This document shows, piece by piece, positions 8,059-15,201 of a stretch of DNA of 22,793 bases. The DNA lies in assembly GCF_050176255.1 (NCBI RefSeq), contig NZ_JBFXIE010000049.1, one strand, 5' to 3'. This DNA comes from JBFXIE01 sp050176255 (GTDB taxonomy: Bacteria; Pseudomonadota; Gammaproteobacteria; Burkholderiales; Burkholderiaceae_C). Both the position numbers and the translations under genes were made by a program. The stretch's first letter is position 1; every line of letters begins with the position of its first letter. The notes beneath the pieces are model-generated. The model saw nothing but the letters and a program-made list of their open reading frames with translations. It made no database searches and was not told where the DNA came from.

Positions 8059-10098
8059 ATGAGTCTGCTCAACGTCGGCGCACGCGCCCTACTTGCCAAC
8101 CAGGTGGCCCTGCAAACCACCGGGCACAACATTGCCAACGTGAGCACGGCGGGCTATTCGCGCCAGAACGTGGTCATGGAAACGGTGCAGGGCCAGTTCA
8201 CCGGCTCGGGCTATATCGGCAAGGGCGTGCAGGTGGCCACCATCTTGCGCAACCACAACGAGCTGCTCACCCGCCAGGCCGCAGCCGCGCAGGCGGCGCG
8301 CGCGGGCGACACGGTGCGCGCGGATCGCCTGGCGCAGATGCAGGACATTTTCCGGGGGGGCGCCGACGGGCTGGGAGCGGCCATCACCGACATGCTGAAC
8401 TCGCTGGTCGATGTGGTGGCCTCGCCCTCGGACATGACGGCGCGCACCGTCACGCTCACGCGCATGGACGAGATGGCCGCGCGCATGCGCAGCAGCGCCT
8501 CGCTGCTGCAGGAGCTGGAATACTCGGTCAACGAGCAGCTGCAAACCAACACCACCCGCATCAACGCACTGGCCAAGAGCATTGGCGCGGTGAACGAGGA
8601 AATCGCCCGCGCCAAGGGCAACGGCCAAAGCCCCAACGACCTGCTGGATCAGCGCGACCAGCTGGTGCGCGACCTCAACCAGTACATACAGACCACGCAG
8701 GTGCCCGCCGACGACGGCACGCTGGGCGTGTTTGTGGGCGGCAGCCAGGCGCTGGTGCTGGGCAGCAAGGCCAGCGAGGTGCTGGTGGCCGAGTCCCGGC
8801 AATTTCCGGGCAGCCAGCTGATGCAGCTGTACTTCAAGCCCGAGGGTGGCGCGCCCGTGGAGCTGAACGAGGCCATGCTGGGCGGCGGCGAGGTGGCCGG
8901 CCTGCTGCGCTTTGCCAACCACGACCTGGCCGAGGGTCGCAACCTGCTGGGGCGCATGGCCATGGCCATTGGCTCCACGATCAATTACCAGCAGGGCATG
9001 GGGCTGACGCTGGGTGGCGAGCAAGGCAAGCCTTTGTTTGCCTTGCCCACATCAGCACTGGGCCGCACCAGCGGCGCTGCCAAGGGCATTGTGGACTTCA
9101 CCGGGCCCCTGGGCACTTCGGACTTTGCCGCATCGGACTACGAGGTGCGCTTTACCGCGCCCCCGGCCGGGCAGGTGATCCGCCTGTCGGACGGGCAGAC
9201 CACCGCGTTCACCGATCTGGCCGACCTGCGCGGCCAGCAGATCGACGGACTGACTTTTGACTTCACCACGGCAGGCACCGCCAACGAGCGCGTGCTGTTC
9301 AAACCCTTTGCCGACGCGGCCGCCAACATCAAGGCACTGGTGTTTTCGCCGCGCGACCTGGCTGCTGCCAACCCGGTCAACGCAGCCATGGGAACCCACA
9401 ACAGTGGCACGCTGCAATTGGCCAAGCTTGAGGCGACCGGCTCACACTGGAAGACCAGCGGCACGCCCACCAGCTACGTCAACCCGCCCGAAGTCGTCAA
9501 CACCGGCGTGGTCGGCGACGCCACATTGGCAACGCCCGCCGTACCAGCGCAAGTCACTTTGCGCTACGACCAGGCCCAGGGCGGCTTCATTGTCACAGGC
9601 ACCAGTGAGCCGCCCCTGAATATCTCGCCACCGGGCTCTTACATGGCTGGCACCACAGTGATCCCGTACACCTCTGGCGAGGCCATCCGCATCAATGGCT
9701 GGGCCATCACCCTTCAGGGCACGCCCAAGGATGGCGACACCGTGGCCGTAGGCGACGCCAAGCTCAGCGGCGACATCTACACCCGCAACGCGGGCAATGC
9801 CAGCGCCCTCATGGCGCTGCGCGACGAGAAGATGTTTGACGAGTCCACCCTGTCCGACGGTTATGCCGGCCTGATGGCCCAGGTGGGCACGCGCACGCAA
9901 AGCGCGCAGTACGCGGCCAGCCTGTCGGACTCGATTGCAAGCAACCTGGAGGCCAGCCGCACGGCCGTGTCCGGCGTGAACCTGGACGAGGAGGCCGCCC
10001 GGCTGATCCAGTACCAGCAGGCCTACCAGGCTTCTTCCAAGATGCTGCAGATCGCGCAGAACATCTTTGACAACCTGATCCAGTCCATGGGCCGCTGA
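8059..10098 (+). CDS. flgK: Hook-filament junction protein FlgK (HAP1)
   Basis: FlgK is the first of two junction proteins between hook and filament. The N-terminus, MSLLNVGARALLANQVALQT followed by GHNIANVSTAGYSRQ, is the family signature. The C-terminus (GVNLDEEAARLIQYQQAYQA then KMLQIAQNIFDNLIQSM) is the matching D0/D1 helix. At 679 residues it is well above Salmonella FlgK (553), so the exposed middle domains (about residues 320-560) are enlarged. No clear ribosome-binding site precedes the ATG at 8059; the gap to flgJ is 29 bases and I see no promoter there. A run of seven G lies at 8354-8360. Confidence 0.96.
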   Translation: MSLLNVGARALLANQVALQTTGHNIANVSTAGYSRQNVVMETVQGQFTGSGYIGKGVQVATILRNHNELLTRQAAAAQAARAGDTVRADRLAQMQDIFRGGADGLGAAITDMLNSLVDVVASPSDMTARTVTLTRMDEMAARMRSSASLLQELEYSVNEQLQTNTTRINALAKSIGAVNEEIARAKGNGQSPNDLLDQRDQLVRDLNQYIQTTQVPADDGTLGVFVGGSQALVLGSKASEVLVAESRQFPGSQLMQLYFKPEGGAPVELNEAMLGGGEVAGLLRFANHDLAEGRNLLGRMAMAIGSTINYQQGMGLTLGGEQGKPLFALPTSALGRTSGAAKGIVDFTGPLGTSDFAASDYEVRFTAPPAGQVIRLSDGQTTAFTDLADLRGQQIDGLTFDFTTAGTANERVLFKPFADAAANIKALVFSPRDLAAANPVNAAMGTHNSGTLQLAKLEATGSHWKTSGTPTSYVNPPEVVNTGVVGDATLATPAVPAQVTLRYDQAQGGFIVTGTSEPPLNISPPGSYMAGTTVIPYTSGEAIRINGWAITLQGTPKDGDTVAVGDAKLSGDIYTRNAGNASALMALRDEKMFDESTLSDGYAGLMAQVGTRTQSAQYAASLSDSIASNLEASRTAVSGVNLDEEAARLIQYQQAYQASSKMLQIAQNIFDNLIQSMGR

Positions 10099-10109
10099 AA
10101 GGAATCGCC

Positions 10110-11360
10110 ATGAGCAGCTCTTTTTATCGCGTCAGCACCGCCAACATGTACGACGCATCGCTGCGCAACGTGAGCGCGCGGCAAAAGTCCCTGGTGGATC
10201 TGCAGGAAAACCTGACCTCGGGCAAGCGCGTGGTGCGCCCCAGCGACGACCCGGTCGCCGCCGCCCAGGCCGAGCGCGCGCTCACCCGCATCAGCCGCAT
10301 CCAGGCCGAGCAGCGCGCACTGGAGGTGCAGCGCAATGCCATTGCGCAGGCCGAATCCACCCTGGGCGACGCCGTGGGCCTGGTGCAGGAGATACGCCAG
10401 CTGGTGGTGGCCGCTGGCGGCGGCACGCTCAAGCCCGAGGACCGCAAGACCTACGCCTCCCAGATCCAGAGCCTGCGCGAGCAGCTCACCGACGTGATCA
10501 ACCGCAAGGACACCAATGGCATTCCGCTGCTGGGTGCGCTGGGCAGCGCGCTGGAGCCCTTCACCGGCCCGCTGCTGGCCAACCCTGACTACCTTTTTGC
10601 CGGACTGCCCGGCCAGACAGCCAGCGGTACCACTTACATCCCCACCACGGTGGACGGGCATGCGGCGCTGATGTTCGACCCCGTGCGCGACGGCGTTTAC
10701 ACCGCCAGCGTCAACCGCGGCCCCGCCAGCACGCTGGTGACCAGCGCCATCACCACCACCAACCGCGAAATTCTGGCGGGCGCGGGTTATGACATGACCA
10801 TCACGGCCGTCACGGTAGATGCGGCGGCAGGCACCACACAGGTCAGCTATGACCTGAGCAAGAACGGCGGGCCGCCCATTTCGGTCACCTCGCCTGCCGT
10901 CAAGACCGGCCAGCCCATTCCCATCACCATCGCCGAAGGCGCCGACACGGTCATGTCGTTCAACCTGACGGGCACCCCTGCGGTGGGCGACGGTATTGCC
11001 CTGCAGCCCAGCTCCAGCCTGATGGGCACCATCGACAGCGCCATCCGCGGGCTCAGCGGGGCCGCCAACAGCGGTGAAGCCGCACAGGCCGTGGGCCAGG
11101 CGCTGGCCAATATCGACGCCGGACTGGAGCGCCTGCACAACGTGCGCGGCTATGCGGGCGAGTTGCTCAACCGCGCCGACCGCATCACCGGCGACCAGGA
11201 AAACCGCTCCATCCAGCTCGAAGGCGACCGCTCGCGCGCCGAGGATCTGGACATGATCAAGGGCATCTCCGATTTCGAGAATGCCAACGTCGGCTACCAG
11301 GCAGCGCTGCAGTCTTATGCCCAGGTGCAGCGCCTGTCGCTGTTCGACTATCTGAAATGA
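10110..11360 (+). CDS. flgL: Hook-filament junction protein FlgL (HAP3)
   Basis: FlgL is the second junction protein, joining FlgK to flagellin. The 416-residue product has a flagellin-like N-terminus (RVSTANMYDASLRNVSARQK and LTSGKRVVRPSDDPVAAAQA) and a flagellin-like C-terminal helix ending VGYQAALQSYAQVQRLSLFD. The middle (about residues 150-310) is beta-rich and makes it longer than Salmonella FlgL (317). The ATG at 10110 has AAGGA at 10099-10103, 6 bases upstream, and lies 11 bases after flgK. It is the last recognisable gene of the flagellar operon. Confidence 0.95.
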   Translation: MSSSFYRVSTANMYDASLRNVSARQKSLVDLQENLTSGKRVVRPSDDPVAAAQAERALTRISRIQAEQRALEVQRNAIAQAESTLGDAVGLVQEIRQLVVAAGGGTLKPEDRKTYASQIQSLREQLTDVINRKDTNGIPLLGALGSALEPFTGPLLANPDYLFAGLPGQTASGTTYIPTTVDGHAALMFDPVRDGVYTASVNRGPASTLVTSAITTTNREILAGAGYDMTITAVTVDAAAGTTQVSYDLSKNGGPPISVTSPAVKTGQPIPITIAEGADTVMSFNLTGTPAVGDGIALQPSSSLMGTIDSAIRGLSGAANSGEAAQAVGQALANIDAGLERLHNVRGYAGELLNRADRITGDQENRSIQLEGDRSRAEDLDMIKGISDFENANVGYQAALQSYAQVQRLSLFDYLK

Positions 11361-11424
11361 CCGCCAGGCAAGTGAGCCGGCGCCTTTCAGCACTCCACCC
11401 CACAGGGAATCTGCACCCGCATTG

Positions 11425-11458
11425 ACCCTGCGCGCCGCGAACGTCACCGGCGCAGGGT
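11425..11458 (+). terminator. Possible terminator after flgL
   Basis: ACCCTGCGC at 11425-11433 pairs perfectly with GCGCAGGGT at 11450-11458 across a 16-base loop, followed by TTTGG. The stem is GC-rich but the U tract is only three bases, so it may be a weak or Rho-assisted terminator. The gap 11361-11531 otherwise shows no clear promoter. Confidence 0.4.
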
Positions 11459-11531
11459 TTGGCCAGATGCACAGGCGTGCGGCTGGCCCGACAATGGCGG
11501 CCTTGATGTCCTGACCCACTCTGACAACCCC

Positions 11532-12743
11532 ATGGTCCAATCCGTTCTTGGCAGCCTCTTGCTGGGCTACCGGCCCCTGTGGAATGCCGCGCGCAAACTG
11601 GCCGGCGTCCAGCTCTATGTTCACAGCGCGGGCGCCACCGTGGTGGACGCGCCGCACCTGCTGCGCACCATCCAAGAGCTGTGGACGGCCAGCTCCCCGC
11701 CGCTGCTGCTGTCGCCGCGCACGCAGCAACTGCTGATGGATCTGCTGGAGCATGCACCGCGCGGCGCGCCCTGGATCGAGGTGCCCGACGCCTGGCTGAA
11801 CATTCCCGCAGTGCGCGAGCGCGCGCGCCAGGCCCATGCGCGCGGCCTGCGCATGGTGTGGCGCGGCGAGCTGAACCACCTGCCCGACGCCGCCACCGCG
11901 CAACTGTTCGACAACAGCATGCTGCACCTGTCCAGCACTGACGCCATGCTGGCGCTGCAGGCCGCCGCCACGGGCAAGACCAGCCCGCTGATTGCCGGAC
12001 AGCTGTACGACAACGTGGCCAGCCGCACGCTGGCGGCGCATTGCCTGGACCAGGGCGGGGCTCTGGCCTTGGCCGGCTGGCCCATGGAGGACGTGCTCTA
12101 CAGCCTGCGCCACCGCCCGCTGCAACCCGCGCACCAGGTGGTGCTGCGGCTGATGAAGGCCATTGACGAGGAGCAGTCCATCGACCGCTTCGAGCAAATC
12201 CTGGGCGAGGACCCGCTGCTGGCCTACCGCTTTCTGACGCACTGCAACTCCGCCGCGCTGGGCCTGGCCACGGGCGTCGATTCATTGCGCCGCGGGCTGG
12301 TGATCATGGGCTACGGCTCGCTGGGGCGCTGGCTGGCCGATCAGCTGCCGCACACCGCCACCGAGCCCGACCTGCACCCCATACGCGCCAGCATGGTGCT
12401 GCGCGCGCGCCTGACCGAGCACCTGCTGGCCCCCGGTGCAGGCAAAGAGCTGCGCGGCGAGGTCTATCTGAGCGGCCTGTTCTCGCAACTCGACGAGCTG
12501 CTGCGCGAGCCCCTGGGGGTGATCCTGCGCCGCCTGCCGTTGTCCGAGCGCGTCTATAACGCGGCCGTGTTGCACACCGGCCCCTACGCCCCCAGCCTGG
12601 AGATGGCCTGCGCCCTGGAAAGCGACGACGGCGGCGCCATTCGCCAGCTGTGCGAGACGCACGAGCTGGACCCCGAGCACGTCAACCGCTGCCTGCTGCG
12701 CGTGCTATCGGAGTTGGTGGTGACCCGGCCTGAGAACCATTGA
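11532..12743 (+). CDS. HDOD-domain signalling protein with degenerate EAL-like N-terminus (YuxH/CdgJ type)
   Basis: The 403-residue protein divides in two. Residues of about 200-395 match the HDOD domain of YuxH-type proteins: LMKAIDEEQSIDRFEQILGE, then DPLLAYRFLTHCNS, then YLSGLFSQLDELLREPLGVI and RRLPLSERVYNAA. Residues 25-190 have the position and strand/helix pattern of the EAL-like half of these proteins, but I see no EAL motif, so c-di-GMP hydrolysis is unlikely. Family members such as Vibrio CdgJ affect motility (established for that protein). Placement 171 bases after flgL suggests a similar role here, which is inference. The ATG at 11532 has no obvious ribosome-binding site, so the start is less certain. 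Confidence 0.8.
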   Translation: MVQSVLGSLLLGYRPLWNAARKLAGVQLYVHSAGATVVDAPHLLRTIQELWTASSPPLLLSPRTQQLLMDLLEHAPRGAPWIEVPDAWLNIPAVRERARQAHARGLRMVWRGELNHLPDAATAQLFDNSMLHLSSTDAMLALQAAATGKTSPLIAGQLYDNVASRTLAAHCLDQGGALALAGWPMEDVLYSLRHRPLQPAHQVVLRLMKAIDEEQSIDRFEQILGEDPLLAYRFLTHCNSAALGLATGVDSLRRGLVIMGYGSLGRWLADQLPHTATEPDLHPIRASMVLRARLTEHLLAPGAGKELRGEVYLSGLFSQLDELLREPLGVILRRLPLSERVYNAAVLHTGPYAPSLEMACALESDDGGAIRQLCETHELDPEHVNRCLLRVLSELVVTRPENH

Positions 12744-12769
12744 TGTTTTTTGGCTCTAGCGCTTATAAA
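12740..12769 (+). promoter_or_regulatory. Candidate promoter for the LysE-family gene
   Basis: TTGATG at 12740-12745 and TATAAA at 12764-12769, spaced 18 bases, resemble a sigma-70 promoter. The -35 overlaps the stop codon of the HDOD gene, and the -10 falls in the arm/loop of the hairpin repeat. The exporter ATG lies 35 bases past the -10. This is pattern reading only. Confidence 0.35.
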
Positions 12770-12796
12770 TAAAGCGCTGGCAGCTATTATTTTTGA
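12751..12796 (+). repeat. Comamonadaceae-type intergenic hairpin repeat, copy A
   Basis: AGCGCTT at 12758-12764 pairs with AAGCGCT at 12772-12778 across ATAAATA. One G-T and one C-G pair extend the stem outward, and CAGCTATTATTTTTGA follows. I recognise this layout (hairpin of AGCGCTT arms plus AGCTATT) as a common intergenic sequence in Acidovorax and relatives; this is memory, not a search. Two decayed relatives occur at about 20662-20698 and 20809-20845. It fills nearly all of the 60-base gap before the exporter gene. Confidence 0.65.
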
Positions 12797-12803
12797 ATAA
12801 TTC

Positions 12804-13403
12804 ATGCCCCTGATTGAGTTCACCGCCCTGCTGGTACTGGCCACCGCAATGAGCTTCACCCCGGGGCCCAACACCACGCTGTCCACCGCGCTGGCTGCCA
12901 ACCGCGGCCTGGCCGCGGCCATGCGCTTTGTGGTGGCCGTGCCGGTGGGCTGGTGCGTGCTGCTGGTGCTGTGCGCAGCCGGCCTGGGCGCCGCGGTGCT
13001 GGCCATGCCCGCGCTGCGCTGGGCGATCAAGGCCGTGGGCATCGGTTATCTGCTGTGGCTGGCTGTCAGGCTGTCGCGCTCGGGCCGGCTGTCCGAGGCC
13101 GACGCGCAGCGCCTGACGGTGGGTTTTTGGCAGGGCGTGGCCCTGCAGTTCGTCAACATCAAGGCCTGGCTGCTGGCGCTGACCATCGTGGCGGGCTGGG
13201 TGGTGGGGCGCGACGACGGCCTGCAGCGCCTGGCCGTGGTGCTGCCGGTCATGGCGGCCTTTGCCTTTGGCAGCAATTTTGTCTACGCCGCCGCGGGCGC
13301 GCTGCTGCGCCACTGGCTGGCCCGTGGTCAGCGCCTGCTGTGGTTCAACCGCGCCATGGCGCTGGTGCTGGTGGCCACGGCGCTGTGGATGGTGGCTGCC
13401 TGA
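12804..13403 (+). CDS. LysE/RhtB-family amino-acid exporter
   Basis: This is a 199-residue inner-membrane protein with about six hydrophobic segments (approximate residues 5-28, 40-65, 68-90, 112-135, 145-168, 178-198). The family motif TPGPN is at residues 19-23, and WQGVALQFVNIKAW lies at the usual position of the second conserved region. LysE/RhtB proteins export amino acids such as lysine, threonine or homoserine using the proton gradient; the substrate cannot be told from sequence. No ribosome-binding site is visible before the ATG at 12804, which is preceded by an AT-rich repeat. It converges on the ychJ-like gene. Confidence 0.88.
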   Translation: MPLIEFTALLVLATAMSFTPGPNTTLSTALAANRGLAAAMRFVVAVPVGWCVLLVLCAAGLGAAVLAMPALRWAIKAVGIGYLLWLAVRLSRSGRLSEADAQRLTVGFWQGVALQFVNIKAWLLALTIVAGWVVGRDDGLQRLAVVLPVMAAFAFGSNFVYAAAGALLRHWLARGQRLLWFNRAMALVLVATALWMVAA

Positions 13404-13462
13404 CTCGGGCCCAATCAATCAGGGCCGGGCAACCAGCGGGCCATGAATCATCATCCTTATCG

Positions 13463-13478
13463 CCCTGGCAGGCCAGGG
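13463..13478. terminator. Weak hairpin between convergent genes
   Basis: CCCTGG and CCAGGG pair across CAGG in the 110-base gap between the exporter (+) and the ychJ-like gene (-). It is in the right place for a shared terminator, but it has no U tract on either side, so support is low. Confidence 0.25.
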
Positions 13479-13513
13479 AATGTGGTCGCCGCAAGCGTGA
13501 AGTCAGTGCTACG

Positions 13514-13930
13514 TCAGCGAATGTCGCCATCCACATAAAACCAGCGTCCGGCTTCGCGCACGAAGCGGCTGCGCTCGTGCAGGCGCTGCGCACGCCCGCC
13601 CGCGCCAGGGCCGCTGGCGCGGTAGCGGGCGACAAACTCAACCTCGGCATGGTCGGCATCCAGAACCCGGTGGCTGCGCACCGCAAGGCCCAGCCAGTGC
13701 GCCGCGGGCTCGAACTCCAGCGTGTCCGGGCGCTGGCTGGCGTGCCAGGTGGCCAGCAAATATTCGCGCCGCTGCAGCACGAACGCGCTGTAGCGCGAGC
13801 GCATCAGGCTTTGCGCATCGGGCGCGGGCGTGGTGTCGAAGTGCTCCACATACCGGCCGCAGCAGTCGGCATAGGCCAGGTGGTTGCCCCGCTGCGTCTG
13901 GGCGCCGCAGGGGCATGGCATGGGGGGCAT
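13514..13930 (-). CDS. YchJ/UPF0225-family protein
   Basis: The 138-residue product has CPCG at residues 6-9, a CC pair at 23-24 (ADCCGRYV), then LMRSRYSAF at 42-50 and EYLLATWH, which are the signature of the YchJ/UPF0225 family. The N-terminal CPCG...CC cluster is a SEC-C-like zinc motif; the molecular role is not known. The frame is open up to a GTG at 14014, which would overlap the acyl-CoA dehydrogenase stop by 14 bases. ATGs occur at 13930 and 13921 and a GTG at 13948. None has a strong ribosome-binding site. I chose 13930 because known members begin only a few residues before CPCG; coupling from the overlapping GTG remains possible. Confidence 0.8.
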   Translation of the reverse strand: MPPMPCPCGAQTQRGNHLAYADCCGRYVEHFDTTPAPDAQSLMRSRYSAFVLQRREYLLATWHASQRPDTLEFEPAAHWLGLAVRSHRVLDADHAEVEFVARYRASGPGAGGRAQRLHERSRFVREAGRWFYVDGDIR

Positions 13931-14000
13931 GGGCAGAGATGTGGGCACTGGCGTGGCGGCTTCGTCTATTGGGCGAGCAGCAATGAAAGCTGGCCTTTCG

Positions 14001-15131
14001 TCATGCCAGCGCACGCTGGATGAGGATTTTCTGCACGTCGCTGGTGCCCTCGTAGATCTGGCACACGCGCACGTCGCGGTAGATGCGCTCGACCGGAAAG
14101 TCGCTCACCACGCCGTAGCCGCCCAGGGTCTGGATGGCGGCGCTGCACACGCGCTCGGCCATTTCGCTGGCAAACAGCTTGGCCATGGCGGCTTCTTTCA
14201 GGCAGGGGCGTCCCGCATCGCGCAGCGCGGCGGCGTGCCAGATGAGCTGGCGCGCGGCTTCCAGCTGCGTGGCGCAGTCAGCCAGCCTGAAGCCCACGGC
14301 CTGGTGGTTGAAGATGGCGGTGCCAAAGCTCTCGCGCTCTTTGGAATACGCCAGCGCCGCATCAAACGCGCTGCGCGCCATGCCCAGGCTTTGCGCAGCG
14401 ATGCCAATGCGCCCGCCCTCCAGCGCGCCCAGGGCGATCTTGTAGCCCTCGCCCTCGGCGCCGATGAGGTTGTCGGCGGGAATGCGGCAGTTGTCGAAGT
14501 TGATCTGCGCGGTGTCGCTGCTGTGCTGGCCCAGTTTGTCCTCCAGCCTTGCCACCACGTAGCCGGGGTTGCTGGTGGGCACGATGAAGGCGCTCATGCC
14601 TTTCTTGCCCGCGCTCTTGTCGGTCACGGCGATGACGATGGCCACCTGGCCGTTCTTGCCGCTGGTGATGAACTGCTTGACGCCGTTGATGACGTACTCG
14701 TCGCCTTGGCGGGCGGCCGTGGTGCGCAGCGCCGAGGCATCACTGCCCACATGCGGCTCGGTCAGGCAGAACGCGCCCAGCATCTCGCCACGCGCCAGCG
14801 GCGTGAGCCAGTCGCGCTTTTGCCGGGCGGTGCCATAGCGCATCAAGATGGCGTTGACGGGGCAGTTGGTCACGCTGATGGCAGTGCTGGTGCCGCCGTC
14901 GCCCGCGGCGATTTCTTCGAGCACCAGTGCCAGCGTGACGTAATCCAGATTGGCACCGCCAAACTCTTCGGGCACGCAGATGCCATAGGCGCCCAGCGCC
15001 GCCAGGCCCTGGTGCACATCCGTTGGGAAGTGATGCTCCTTGTCCCAGCGCGCGGCGTGGGGCCACAGCTCGGTCTGTGCAAAGTCGCGCACGGCGTCGC
15101 GGATCATTTCCTGGTCTTGGGTCAGCAGCAT
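14001..15131 (-). CDS. Acyl-CoA dehydrogenase, short-chain type
   Basis: This FAD enzyme makes the first double bond in acyl-CoA oxidation and passes electrons to electron-transfer flavoprotein. At 376 residues it has normal length. It has FCLTEPHVGSDASAL (FAD/substrate region, about 121-135), QLGGYGVVSDFPVERIYRD-like C-terminal sequence, and QIYEGTSDVQ, which places the catalytic Glu at residue 361 as in short- and medium-chain enzymes. The frame is open up to 15251, but the ATG at 15131 has AGAGAGA upstream and starts MLLTQDQEMIRDAVRDFAQT as in relatives. Upstream codons would translate the hexanucleotide repeat into HQ/YQ pairs, which is unlikely to be real. Chain-length preference is not readable. 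Confidence 0.92.
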   Translation of the reverse strand: MLLTQDQEMIRDAVRDFAQTELWPHAARWDKEHHFPTDVHQGLAALGAYGICVPEEFGGANLDYVTLALVLEEIAAGDGGTSTAISVTNCPVNAILMRYGTARQKRDWLTPLARGEMLGAFCLTEPHVGSDASALRTTAARQGDEYVINGVKQFITSGKNGQVAIVIAVTDKSAGKKGMSAFIVPTSNPGYVVARLEDKLGQHSSDTAQINFDNCRIPADNLIGAEGEGYKIALGALEGGRIGIAAQSLGMARSAFDAALAYSKERESFGTAIFNHQAVGFRLADCATQLEAARQLIWHAAALRDAGRPCLKEAAMAKLFASEMAERVCSAAIQTLGGYGVVSDFPVERIYRDVRVCQIYEGTSDVQKILIQRALA

Positions 15132-15143
15132 GGTTGTCTCTCT

Positions 15144-15179
15144 TTGGTGTTGGTGTTGGTATTGATATTGGTGTTGATG
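15144..15179. repeat. Six tandem hexanucleotide repeats upstream of the acyl-CoA dehydrogenase
   Basis: On the + strand the units are TTGGTG, TTGGTG, TTGGTA, TTGATA, TTGGTG and TTGATG. They lie in the 70-base gap between the chemotaxis gene's stop and the dehydrogenase ATG, ending 12 bases before that ATG. Being a multiple of three, unit gain or loss would not shift a frame but would change leader length or promoter spacing. Confidence 0.8.
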
Positions 15180-15201
15180 CGGTCGCTGCAGGCCGCGCCT
15201 C

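Noticed and set aside
10023..12242. 739-codon open frame on the - strand
   Set aside because: It is antisense to flgL and the HDOD gene, and its composition (H, Q, A, R, G-rich) is typical of a shadow frame.
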